Source: Aquilaria yunnanensis (lineage: Eukaryota > Streptophyta > Magnoliopsida > Malvales > Thymelaeaceae). From it: DNA of 64,000 nucleotides. Each line of letters starts with the position of its first letter. Position 1 is the stretch's first letter. Under the pieces are notes generated by a model. It was not told the DNA's origin. It saw nothing but the letters and a program-made list of their open reading frames with translations, and ran no database searches. Shown here piece by piece: positions 54,544 through 64,000 of the stretch. A program made the position numbers and the translations under genes. Location of the stretch: NCBI GenBank assembly GCA_039654915.1, contig CM077599.1, forward strand, positions 25,853,501-25,917,500. The letters are read 5' to 3'.

Positions 54544-55600
54544 AGCAGTATAAGCTGACGTCTCAGTGACATCCGTTTTTACCAATCTACCGCTGGATGC
54601 ACAGTTGATATAGTGGACCCAGCCCCATCAGGAATTCAAGGATAAAGTAGACAATATTGTCAAAAGCCTGGCAATTGATTCAATAATTGAGGCTACACCT
54701 GGAAGGATAAGATTGTATCCAAACCATTATATAAAACTATATATATACATAACTTAGGCACATACATAAATTCACAAATGCAATATCAACTTGTGGTTGA
54801 CAGCACATAAATTATAAGAAAAAAATATGCAAGTTAGCCCATCAGACAAGACCTCAGGTAGAATTACAGATAAGTACTCTTCGCTCCAGAAATTAGATAA
54901 AATCATTTATAAGTGCAAATGGAAGTCCATGAACTGGTACTGACACTAGAGATCCATATGAACATTTATTAAATTCACCAAATTCAAACATGCAACACAT
55001 AAATTACTATAAATTTCAAAATCAAGGACTCCTGTTAAACTTAAAGAACCAATTGTGAGACAAACTAGTCTCCACTTCAACGATTATATAAAATAAAAGA
55101 AAAATCCAATTTGCATTTTTATAAAAGTAGAAATAGACTAGACACAAATGGCTATTAGCACAAGAAATGACATCCCTAGATACAGAGCATACAATTTATC
55201 ATAGATTTTATAACAACCAACAAAGACAAGCCTACTGATGCCTATTCCATATTCAATGGAGTTTAGTAAAAAACGCATATAAATTCAACCACAGCTCGAA
55301 ATCCAATCCTATAAAAAAATTCTGTATAAACTAGACTCATAGGGATATTACCATAAAAATTGGTTTGTCCAGCAACAAAACACATGATTTATGGTGCAAT
55401 TTCAAAGTCCACAGATCAATAGAACGAACAGCAAACTCACGGGTTGAGACACTTGTACCCTTTTTACCTCGTTGTAATCTAGCTCGCATATCAGTCCATA
55501 GACAGCAGCATAGGCGTGTAGATGGTCCATATTACTACACAAGTATGTATGTTTCACAGCAATATAATTATTTATTTATTTTATTATTCTGAATCACTCA
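54544..55600. other. Unassigned region
   Basis: Mixed composition, no LTR or repeat homology recognised. A plus-strand stretch at about 54618-54735 is open for some 35-40 codons (with DKVDNIVKSLAIDS) and could be an exon remnant. The small frame at 55365-55592 has no recognisable feature. Possibly host DNA or an old LTR. Confidence 0.3.
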
Positions 55601-55609
55601 AGTTTATAA

Positions 55610-56460
55610 GGAGAGATATTATTTATTTTTATCAATGCTGATAACACTCCAGTCGGGCGTTAAAACTATAAAAGTAATTCCGATTAATGGACGGGCCGAA
55701 ACAAACTAAAGGACAAACAAAGGAAAGACAAACAATAAATATAAACAAAAACTTGCTATCCATGCTCAATCTGCACAGAAAATAAAATTAGTGACTTGGA
55801 TGGATAAAATAAAAATAACTAAGGGCTAAATAAGAATTTTACCAAAAAAAAAAAAAAAAAAAAAAAGTTAAGTTTTGACCTGGTCAAAACGAAAACGCGT
55901 CTGTTTTTCATTTTCAAGCTCTGTTTCTTTCTTCCGGCATCGCGGCGGTCATGAACGACAAGCAACTGAGGATGATGGCGATGAAGGCTAGGGGTGCTAG
56001 CGATGAAGCCAACGGTGGTCTGGGAGGCGGCGGCTGGCGAAAAGGGAGGAAGACAGGAAGGCGACCGAGGAAGGAAGAGAGACTGGGATGGCGAAGCGGA
56101 GGTGAGCTTCAGTGGCGGCGCACGAGGCGTGTCGAAGACTGGCGCTGTAGAGAAAAGGCGTGGCAGCTAGGCGGTGTGAGCTGGCGGGAGCACGGCGGCA
56201 GGCGAGCAGCAGGGGACGACAAGAGCTGGCGGGAGCTCGACGGCAGGCGAGCGAGTGTCCTACGCGGCGGCTGATGGCCGAGGGAGAAAGGAAAGAGGGG
56301 GGGAGGCCGAAGTAGGAGGAGGAGGGAAAAAGGGAGGCGAGGCAGAGGCGAGCTGGCGAGATGGTGACCGGAGGTAGAGAGGGAGAGGCTATGCGAGCGT
56401 GGGAGGAGCTGGCGCTACGGAGGCTGGAACTGCAAAAGGGAGGCTAGCCGACGCCTTCCC
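55610..56460 (-). other. Probable LTR leader remnant
   Basis: A minus-strand GC-rich block (55930-56460) followed by TTAGCCCTTAG and GTCACTAAT-like sequence at 55770-55840. This resembles the leader and post-leader of the Tat-type LTRs. The GC-rich frame at 55951-56274 is likely a composition artefact. Confidence 0.4.
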
Positions 56461-56530
56461 TTCTCCCTTCGTCGCCTCGCTCTCCTTTCTCCCTCCTCCC
56501 ATGCTCACATCGCCTCTCCCTCTCTACCTC
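56371..56530. repeat. Fold-back of about 60-bp imperfect arms
   Basis: 56371-56412 (GGAGGTAGAGAGGGAGAGGC onward) is complementary to the segment ending at 56530, and the G/A-rich 56281-56345 to the C/T-rich 56465-56510. Arms have a few mismatches. Confidence 0.65.
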
Positions 56531-56534
56531 CGTG

Positions 56535-56708
56535 CTAGCTGTCGCTTTTGAAATTTTCCTCCCCTTTCGGCGATAATGTATCCACTCCTGACATGAGCCA
56601 TAGTCACGATACTGTACGTGCTAGCTGTCGCTTTTGAAATTTTCCTCCCCTTTGGCAATAATGTACCCACTCCTGACACGGACTACTGTATATAGCTGCC
56701 ACTTTTGA
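56535..56708 (+). mobile_element. Displaced fragment of the promoter-block repeats
   Basis: Two units matching 17300-17465 (GCTAGCTGTCGCTTTTGAAA, AATAATGTACCCACTCCTGAC). It shows that the region upstream of the LOG-like gene exists in at least one more element copy. Confidence 0.8.
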
Positions 56709-56845
56709 AACTTGTTGATGTTGATAGTCAGCTTGCCTTCATTGTCATTTTGCGGAATGAGACCACCACTCACGAACGTTTCGGTGATTTCAGGGATATC
56801 CAGATTTCTTTCCTGGAGAGGATGCCTTGTTAATCGTGCAATCTT
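56709..56845 (-). pseudogene. Gag-protease fragment, reversed
   Basis: 137 bases matching 49052-49189 (and 9928-10062 on the other strand), coding the segment after the G-patch. It is joined on the right to LTR-C lacking its first bases. Confidence 0.85.
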
Positions 56846-57350
56846 TCGTCCGGGTTTTTTTTTAAAAATTTTTTTTTTAAAAAAAAAAAAAAAACTAATT
56901 AAAAAAATTATCATTATTATTATTATTATTGCTAAAAAATTTTAATTATGTTAATTAGTTTAAAATATATTTTTATTTTGAGAAGATTTGATTTAAAATA
57001 ATATATGTGTGAATATGTATGTGTTTGAAATAAAAATAAAATTTCAGGAAAAAATGACAAAAAAATTAAAAGTTTGAGGTAAAAATGACAAAATTAAGAA
57101 GTTTCAGGCAAAATTGACAAATTCTGAAAGTTCCAGGAGCATTTGGCAGTTTTTCACATAAAATTTTGAGTCTGCCGACGTTTTTGGCTCAAATTGACAG
57201 AAAACGACAAAATTGTCAAAATCAGAAGCTTCAGGAACTTATCCAGAGGCTGAGAGACGTAAAGGACTAAAATTGTCATTTTACCAATTTAAGAGATAAG
57301 TTTGAAATTTTTTATTAATTTATCCGTCCACAGTTCAGCTAAGCTCCTTC

Positions 57351-57358
57351 TATAAATA
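57351..57358 (+). promoter_or_regulatory. Putative LTR-C TATA box
   Basis: TATAAATA, followed by a C-run and AGTTCTGAACACAG, shared with LTR-A. Confidence 0.6.
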
Positions 57359-57497
57359 CCCCCCCAAATTCAGTTCTGAACACAGAAAAAAATAGCAAAA
57401 AAACTTAGAGCTCCGTTTTAAAAAAAGAGAAAATTACAGCCCTTAGCCCCAGCCCTCTTCCCTTCTTCCCCAGAAAGCCAATTTTTTTTTCTGCTGT

Positions 57498-57531
<34 letters not shown>

Positions 57532-57662
57532 CCGTGCCCCTCGCTGCCCGCCGCCGCCGCCCTACGCCGTTCGCCGCCGCCGTCCCTCTCCCTCGCGCCG
57601 CCGCCGTCCTTCCACCTTGCCGTCCCGCCGCCCATCTCGCCGTGACGCCGCCGTCCTCCTCC

Positions 57663-58892
57663 TGTAACACCCCCATGTCCCACATGGGTGAATTGTGAGA
57701 AGCCTTATGTGGATATATAGGCTCCAATTCCAGAACATAAGCACCTAGCGCTTGTCCTTTTCCTAAGGATAGCCCATGTGGTGTGGGCAGGTGTTCCGTT
57801 GACCAGTTCTGGATTTGGGTCATTACAGATGGTATCAGAGCCGACCCGGGACCACGATGATGTGGCATAGTGGGTATGCACATTCATCGTTTACCGGGAC
57901 TGATCCTGAATTCGAGAGGCTACTTGGTCAAGGGCTAAGTAGTCCGATTAGAGAGGTTACTTGGTCCGGGGAACCAAGTAATCCGATTGACCCCAACGGG
58001 GACGTTGGGTACATAAGGGGGGGAGTTTGTAACACCCCTACGTCCCACATGGTTGAATTGTGGGAAGCCTTATGTGGATATATAGGCTCCAATTCCAGAA
58101 CATAAGCACCTAGCGCTTATCCTTTTCCAAAGGATAGCCCATGTGGTGTGGGCAGGTGTTCCGTTGACCAGTTCTGGATTTGGGTCATTACAGATGGTAT
58201 CAGAGCCGACCCGGGACCACGATGATGTGGCATAGTGGGTATGCACATTCATCGTTTACCGGGACTGATCCTGAATTCGAGAGGCTACTTGGTCAAGGGC
58301 TAAGTAGTCCGATTAGAGAGGTTACTTGGTCCGGGGAACCAAGTAATCCGATTGACCCCAACGGGGACGTTGGGTACATAAGGGGGGGAGTTTGTAACAC
58401 CCCTACGTCCCACATGGTTGAATTGTGGGAAGCCTTATGTGGATATATAGGCTCCAATTCCAGAACATAAGCACCTAGCGCTTATCCTTTTCCAAAGGAT
58501 AGCCCATGTGGTGTGGGCAGGTGTTCTGTTGACCGGTTCTGGACTTGGGTCGTTACAGATGGTATCAGAGCCGACCCGGGACCACGATGGTGTGGCATAG
58601 TGGGTATGCATATGCATCGTCTACCGGGGCTGATCCTGGATTCGAGAGGCTACTTGGCCAGGGGCTAAGTAGTCCGATTAGAGAGGTTACTTGGTCCGGG
58701 GAACCAAGTAATCCGATTGACCCCAACGGGGACGTTGGGTACATAAGGGGGGGAGTTTGTAACACCCCCATGTCCCACATGGGTGAATTGTGAGAAGCCT
58801 TATGTGGATATATAGGCTCCAATTCCAGAACATAAGCACCATGTGGTGTGGGCAGGTGTTCCGTTGACCGGTTCTGGACTTGGGTCGTTACA
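57663..58892 (+). mobile_element. Tandem TRIM retrotransposon: four LTRs, three internal regions
   Basis: LTRs at 57663-57827, 58028-58192, 58393-58557 (165 bp each) and 58758-58892 (135 bp, 30-bp internal deletion). All start TGTAACACCC and end TTACA. Each internal region (200 bp) opens with TGGTATCAGAGCC, complementary to initiator tRNA-Met, and closes with an AAGGGGGGGAG polypurine tract. The period is exactly 365 bp. Each LTR has GTGGATATATAGG as a TATA-like site. Flanking CCTCC (57658-57662 and 58893-58897) is a target duplication, and the uninterrupted site is present in the other LTR-C near 2280. It encodes no protein; predicted frames repeat with the array. Confidence 0.93.
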
Positions 58893-60501
58893 CCTCCGCC
58901 GTTCGTTTCCTCTCCCCAGCCGCCAAGCCGCCCCGTCGCCTCGCCGCCCCGCCGCTCACACCGCCCCGCCGCTCACACCGCCCCGCCGTAGCGCCGCCGT
59001 CGCCCCTGCCCCGTGCCGCCACGCCAGCAGCCCCACCCCCCTGCCCCTCTCTGCCGCGTCGCGCCCGCGTACCCAGGAAATTCAAAAATTTCAACTTCTA
59101 GGTAAAATTCAAATTTAATCTTTCATCTTTTCAACTTCTTTCATCTTGGTCACTAATCTTTTTATTTTGTTTTTTTTTTCATAATTAATTACTAACTTTA
59201 TTTTTTTTACTTGTGTATTTATTTGTTTATTATTGTTATTGTTACTAACCTTTTTTTTTTTTTGTTATTATTAACTTGTTAACTAACTTACTAACAACTA
59301 ACTTTTAACATTATTATTGTTACTAACCTTTTAATTTTTGCATTATTACTAACTTTTATTATTGTTAATTAATTTAATCAACTTGGTTAATTAACAATTA
59401 ATTAATTTGGCTAAATTTTATTATTGTTGTTAATTAATTAATTTAATTAACTTGACTAACTTTTTATTATTGTTGTTAACAATTAATTTAATTAAACTTG
59501 GCTAATTTTTATTATTGTTGTTAATTAATTTAATCTAACTTTTACTAACCTTTTTTATTGTTATTAACTAACTAATCCAACTAATCTAACTATATTAATT
59601 GTGCTAACTTTTATTATTATTGTGTTATTAAAGTGGATGGCCAAAAAGCCCCACTTTATTAATTGAATTTTTTTATGATTAAAAGATAAAAAAAGGAATT
59701 TTACGTGAATGATTTTCTAAAGGCTAATAAAAATTACTTTTTTTTATTTTGAAACAAAGTTTTTATTCCTTTTAATAAACAAACATAATGAAATAATTCA
59801 AAAATAAAATAAATAAATAAATAAACATAAAATCATTCTTTTAATACATCTTTAAAATTAATAATTAATGAAATGAAAAAAAAATTAAAACTCCATGACT
59901 AAATGATCCGCCAGGATTCATGGCTCGGAAATATTTTTAAATAAAATATATAAATAAATTTTTTCTTTATAAAAAATAAAAAAAAACTTTAGACTAATAT
60001 ATTAATTATCTATTAATATATAATTTTTTTTAGTTTTCTTTATTAATAAAAAGAATAAAAAGCGTAAAAATTTTGGGTTAATATTTTATTCAGTAATATT
60101 TTACTTATTAAATTATATAACTTTTTGTTTCTTTTATAAAAATCTTAATCAAATAATTTCAAAATAATACAAAATAAAACAAAAATAATTGAATTTTCTC
60201 TTAAATATTTTTGACTTATTGATTAGATATATTTTCAGAAATATAAATTAAAATTAAAAAAAAAAAATCTTTCATCAAACAAAGAAGAATATAAAAATAA
60301 AAATATCAAGACTTTTGTTTTAAAATACATATAAGTTTTCGGTTAAATAATCTTTTATTCCAAAATAAATTAAATAAATATCAAAACTTTTCTTCTTTTG
60401 TTTAAAATTTTTGTTTCTCTTAATAAAAAAAAATAATAAAAAAATAATAATAAAATAATAAAAAATAATAAAAAAAAATAAATAAAAAAATAAAAATTTT
60501 T

Positions 60502-60602
60502 AGTTCATGGTATATTGGCTGGAAACTGTCTCGTGCCCGCTTTTGAGCTGCTTCACCTGGTGAAGAGGGTCTGGCTGAGTAACAACGCCCCGTACCATGA
60601 TC
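60502..60602. other. 101-bp GC-rich hairpin module, copy 3
   Basis: Reverse complement of 590-690 with the same length and sequence by eye. Confidence 0.8.
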
Positions 60603-60719
60603 AAAATTTTTATTTTTAAACTCTTTTAAATTAACTTCTTATTAAATAAAAATTAATTATTATTTTTTTAATTCTTTTATAAATTGAGTAATCCTTTAAA
60701 ATAATAAATATCTTTCATT

Positions 60720-61125
60720 AAACAAGAAAACAAAAAAAGTAAACAAGAAAAAAAAAGAAAGATAAGAAAAATAAAAGAAAGAAAAGAAAGAAAAATAAAA
60801 GAAAGATAAGAAAGAAAAGAAAGATAAAAAAATAAAAGAAAAGATAAGAAAAATAAAAGAAAGATAAGAAAGAAAAGAAAGATAAAAAAAAATAAAAGAA
60901 AAGATAAGAAAGAAAAATAAAAGAAAGATAAGATAAAGAAAAGAAAGGAAAGATAAGAAAAAGAAAAGAAAGATAAAAGAAAGAAAAAGAAAAAGAAAAG
61001 AAAGAAAGAAAAGAATAAAAAAGAAAGAAAAGAAAAGAAATTAAAAGAAATTTAAAAAAAAAAAAAAGTAAAAAAAGTAAAAAAGAAGAAAAAGAAAGAA
61101 AGTAAAAAAAGAAGTAAAAATATAA
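60720..61125. repeat. Purine-rich low-complexity tract
   Basis: GAAA/GATAA degenerate repeats, mirror of 96-475. No coding signal. Confidence 0.9.
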
Positions 61126-61731
61126 AAGATAAATTTTTTTAGTTAGTATTAAAAATCATTCATAAATAAAAAGAATTACCATTTAAAAATTAATTTCATA
61201 ATAATAAGAATTAAATAATTACGATAAATCAATTTCCATATCCGGATGATCCGGCAGGATCTACGGTTTGGAAAATATCAAACTTTTTAAAATAAATAAA
61301 TTAAATAAATACAAAGATAAAAATCCATGTTTACAATATGGATTAAATTATTTAAATTTCACCAAATTCCGTGTCCAAATGACTCGGCAGAGTCCATGGT
61401 TCGGAATCAAATCTTCCGTGTCCAAATGACTCGGCAGAGTCCATGGTTCGGAAGTATAAAATTTCATACAAATTAATTAATTTAAAAATCCACATTTCGA
61501 CTAATCCAGTTAAAATTTCTAATTTTGAAAATTAACTGAGAATTATTTAAAAGCAAAGCAAAACAAAATTAAAATCAACTAAGGTGCCAATTTTTGGGCG
61601 TTTTAACAAAGTTGTTTTAACGTAACCGTACTCCCGATCCCCCGAACTCTCGCAGACCAATTTTAAGGTGACCAATCGACCTAAGTAAACTGATTGGTGG
61701 CGACTCCAGAAAACCCGACATTGCCACAGCT

Positions 61732-61749
61732 TGGCGACTCCACTGGGGA
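61732..61749 (+). promoter_or_regulatory. Primer binding site, tRNA-Arg
   Basis: TGGCGACTCCACTGGGGA, 3 bases after LTR-C. Confidence 0.85.
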
Positions 61750-62354
61750 GATGCGACGTTAGTGAGTCGAGCCTAAAGTTGATTTGTTTTGATTTACTTT
61801 GCTTTACTATTATGTGGATTTATATATTATATTTACTTAAGTAAACATGCATAACGCATTCACAAAATGAAGCTCTATACCCGAGCTTCCTTAAATCAAA
61901 CACGATTCTTTCTAAGCGGAATTGGTGTTGCTGTCCTTGTGAGGCCACGGTCTCCAAGCCTTCACCGGTTTCAAAGTAGTAAAGTAGTGTATTGCCTTCT
62001 GAGACGGTTAGTCTCTGCATGGGCCCACGAAAAGCTACGACTCGAATTAATCCATTCCTTACATAAACCCTAGAGGGTAAGGAATCGGGCCGTCACTATG
62101 ATTCAGTGACGGGATTCGGGAACTATCCCTTGCCTTTTTGATAAACCACCTTCTGCATGTAGAATTCCTTACTCTACCTTAGAACCAGCCATTAAGAATT
62201 TCCCATACCTCGGTTCCCATTTCCATAGGTTTTGTTTTATCTATATGTTTGTATGATCCTATGTGTTATTTTTTTACTAACTCTATTTTTCCTTATTTTT
62301 CCGGCATATACATTTCATCATTAAAGATAAGTATTTGGTGAAAGAACTATTATC
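61750..62354 (+). other. Leader between primer site and ORF1
   Basis: 605 bases without a supported gene. Short frames (61820-62073) look incidental. A GTCACTATGATTCAGTGAC inverted repeat lies near 62093-62111. The last part, TTTGGTGAAAGAAC before the ATG, is kept in the fragment at 25222-25240. Confidence 0.7.
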
Positions 62355-64000
62355 ATGGATATTCTCGATTATCTTCCCACGGCTGTTACTGGATCATGGA
62401 ATGACACGGTAATCGAAACTCAGCCTGAAGCTATGGAATATTCCGAAACGGCTCAAAAGCTTCACGGAGATGCTCTGACATCCCATTCTCACGTACAGCT
62501 TAAGGACCAGGTATCGGTCCGGATAAATCAGAACGACACCACGGAATTATTGCAAGTCTGGAATAGTTGGAATTCTGCTGATCGGGAAGCTTTTACGGCA
62601 AAATATGGTCACATCACTTGCCTACTAAAGGTTACCGTTGATGCATCACTTGTCCGGGCTCTAATACAATTTTGGGATCCATTTTATCGATGCTTTTCTT
62701 TCGATAAGATGGATCTGGTTCCAACCATTGAAGAATACAACAGCCTCTTGGGTTGGTCCTCCGACTATCCAATCGAGACTTATCAACATGATAGAAGAAC
62801 GGAGCCTCATCGAGCCCTAGCAAAATTATTGGACATGCCAGCTTCCAGTCTTCAACCCAAATTTGCAACAAAAGGGTGTCGGAAATTTATCAGCTGGACC
62901 GATCTAAAACAACTAAGTCACACCCTCCCTCAGAAGAATCAACGACGCAAGTTGTTCGCCTTGGCAATATATGGCCTGGTAGTCTTCCCAAGAATTGTCG
63001 GATTTATTGAAGGAGACGTCATCACATTATTTGAGCAAGTCTGCAATGCCCAAGTAAATCCGACCTCAGTGATATTATGTGAAACTATCAGGGCATTAAA
63101 CTTTTGTCGCCAAAGAGGAGGCAAATTCATAGGATGTTCACATCTCCTCAACGTTTGGATCAAAAGCCACCTTCCTTGTGAGAAGCAACATTTTGGAAAT
63201 CGCTTTTCAAAGGACTTCATCCCAATTGAAGCCTTTTTGAAAAGTGAAACCACTAATCATGATAGCAAGGAAGCATGGGTTGACTACTTCAAGAACATCA
63301 GCGAATTCCAAATTGAATGGAGAGCACCCTGGTCCACCACCACCCGCATAGTTTACCGTTGCGGCAATTGCCCGTGGGTTCCTCTCTTAGGCATATGGGG
63401 AGGAACAAGCTATGCTCCAGCCCAAGTACGTAAACAATTTGGGTCCATGCAATTTATACCCATAACACATAACCTGAGCAAGTTGGAGTTTTCACATGAA
63501 GATCCAAATTCAAATAAGCTTGCAATGGGTATTTCAGTTGCATGGAAAAGACTTTTCATATTAAAGTCAGGCCCTATTATTTCTCCTACTGCGTATTATG
63601 AATGGAGAAATAATCGGAAAGAAGGAACAGTTCTTCCCGAAGAGGTCATCAGAAAATTGGCAAAAAGAGAGTTGGAGAAAGAGCTAGAGGAAGAAAAGGA
63701 GAAGAACAAGAAGATGCTCTTCGACATACAACAGCTCAGTCACAAAACACAACTCCTCGAAGAAAAGATCGAAAGCCAAAAACAAGTCATCACCGAATTA
63801 GTTGATGAAACCGATCAAACAGAGATGAGAGCAAGATATTGGGAAGATCAATACAGATTTTCTCAAGAACAGCTTCAAATATTTTTGGCAGAAGTCAGAA
63901 AAGTGACTGAGCAAGCCCAACTAATGGGCGAAGAAGCCAAGGAGTTAGAAGAATTGAGCTGCCCTACTCCATCAGTGAATATTCAAAAAATGATGGAGTT
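62355..64000 (+). CDS. ORF1 protein of a Tat/Ogre element (DUF7745-like), open at window end
   Basis: 548 codons without a stop from ATG 62355, running off the window. The first ATG of the frame follows the conserved leader. The N-terminal part has the pattern VRALIQFWDPFYRCFSF...DLVPTIEEYN, which I recognise as the DUF7745-type domain found in ORF1 upstream of gag in plant Tat/Ogre elements; its role is not known. A second conserved part has WVPLLGIWGG and YAPAQVRKQFGSMQF. From about residue 425 on, the chain is highly charged and heptad-like (ELEKELEEEKEKN), probably a coiled coil for oligomerisation. The fragment at 25279-25885 indicates the protein ends about 14 residues beyond this window. 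Gag should follow. Confidence 0.85.
   Translation, partial: MDILDYLPTAVTGSWNDTVIETQPEAMEYSETAQKLHGDALTSHSHVQLKDQVSVRINQNDTTELLQVWNSWNSADREAFTAKYGHITCLLKVTVDASLVRALIQFWDPFYRCFSFDKMDLVPTIEEYNSLLGWSSDYPIETYQHDRRTEPHRALAKLLDMPASSLQPKFATKGCRKFISWTDLKQLSHTLPQKNQRRKLFALAIYGLVVFPRIVGFIEGDVITLFEQVCNAQVNPTSVILCETIRALNFCRQRGGKFIGCSHLLNVWIKSHLPCEKQHFGNRFSKDFIPIEAFLKSETTNHDSKEAWVDYFKNISEFQIEWRAPWSTTTRIVYRCGNCPWVPLLGIWGGTSYAPAQVRKQFGSMQFIPITHNLSKLEFSHEDPNSNKLAMGISVAWKRLFILKSGPIISPTAYYEWRNNRKEGTVLPEEVIRKLAKRELEKELEEEKEKNKKMLFDIQQLSHKTQLLEEKIESQKQVITELVDETDQTEMRARYWEDQYRFSQEQLQIFLAEVRKVTEQAQLMGEEAKELEELSCPTPSVNIQKMME

Larger units (their letters stand above)
56846..61728 (+). mobile_element. LTR-C containing a TRIM array
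   Basis: It starts at TTTCGTCCGGG (the terminal TGTTGACACCCAA is missing) and ends TTGCCACA, followed by a tRNA-Arg primer site. Without the insertion it is about 3.65 kb. TATA box 57351-57358, CT run and GC-rich leader 57500-59060, splice-donor-like TAG|GTAAAATT at 59100, ACTAAC-rich stretch 59150-59620, and the AAAAA-loop hairpin 59630-59657. Covarying hairpins are at 59892-59929, 61233-61274, 61366-61407 and 61413-61454. The 101-bp module is at 60502-60602. It is near-identical to 1-3058 reversed, except for the TRIM array and an extra 18-bp leader unit. Confidence 0.88.

Noticed and set aside
55951..56274. 107-residue Arg/Gly-rich frame
   Set aside because: GC-rich leader-like sequence with skewed composition and no recognisable motif.
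57815..58793. Repeated 82-96-residue frames
   Set aside because: They recur with the 365-bp TRIM period, span primer site and LTR, and TRIMs are non-coding.

Overview
This is plant nuclear DNA, almost certainly heterochromatin of a flowering plant. Apart from two or three short stretches, everything can be assigned to LTR retrotransposons that have inserted, recombined and broken. The evidence is plant Ty3/gypsy polyproteins of two lineages, primer sites complementary to tRNA-Arg and tRNA-iMet, and a miniature TRIM element. No rRNA gene, tRNA gene, CRISPR array or intact ordinary host gene was seen. The species cannot be named.

Most of the window is built from Tat/Ogre-type elements with three LTR types, here called A (2.9 kb), B (4.2 kb) and C (about 3.6 kb without its insertion). 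Left to right: LTR-C reversed (1-3058); 47-bp tandem repeats and a polypurine tract (3059-4662); LTR-A (4663-7555); primer site; 5'-truncated gag-protease (7631-10204); reverse transcriptase/double RNase H/integrase (10447-13845); a 3' region with three paralogous 182-residue Cys4 proteins and a captured LOG-like gene, each behind its own TATA box (14690-18315); 51- and 77-bp repeats (18865-20600); and LTR-B (20749-24928). Then comes a scrambled junction (24932-25960) with pieces of ORF1 and gag in both orientations and a reversed partial LTR (25963-27355). The stretch 27356-30127 is not clearly retrotransposon and holds possible host exons.

An almost pristine chromovirus, reversed, fills 30128-41816. 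It has near-identical 3.3-kb LTRs and a perfect 5-bp target duplication, and it splits a small open frame. After it a second Tat-type series runs on the minus strand: LTR-B-like fragment (to 42581), a large hairpin-forming satellite (42690-45530), pol (45550-48663), gag-protease (48910-50516), LTR-A (50512-53425) and 77-bp repeats (to 54145). This mirrors the left side in element order. Patchwork fragments follow (54150-56845), then LTR-C on the plus strand (56846-61728) carrying a tandem TRIM array, then a primer site, leader and intact ORF1 (DUF7745-like plus coiled coil) running off the window end.

The most unusual features are the four-gene mini-cassette in the element's 3' region and a conserved set of hairpins. 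LTR hairpins keep their pairing by compensatory changes, a folded structure surrounds the polypurine tract and LTR start, alternative stems occur at the LTR/primer-site junction, and one two-tier stem recurs in four otherwise different tandem repeat families. All comparisons were made by eye.
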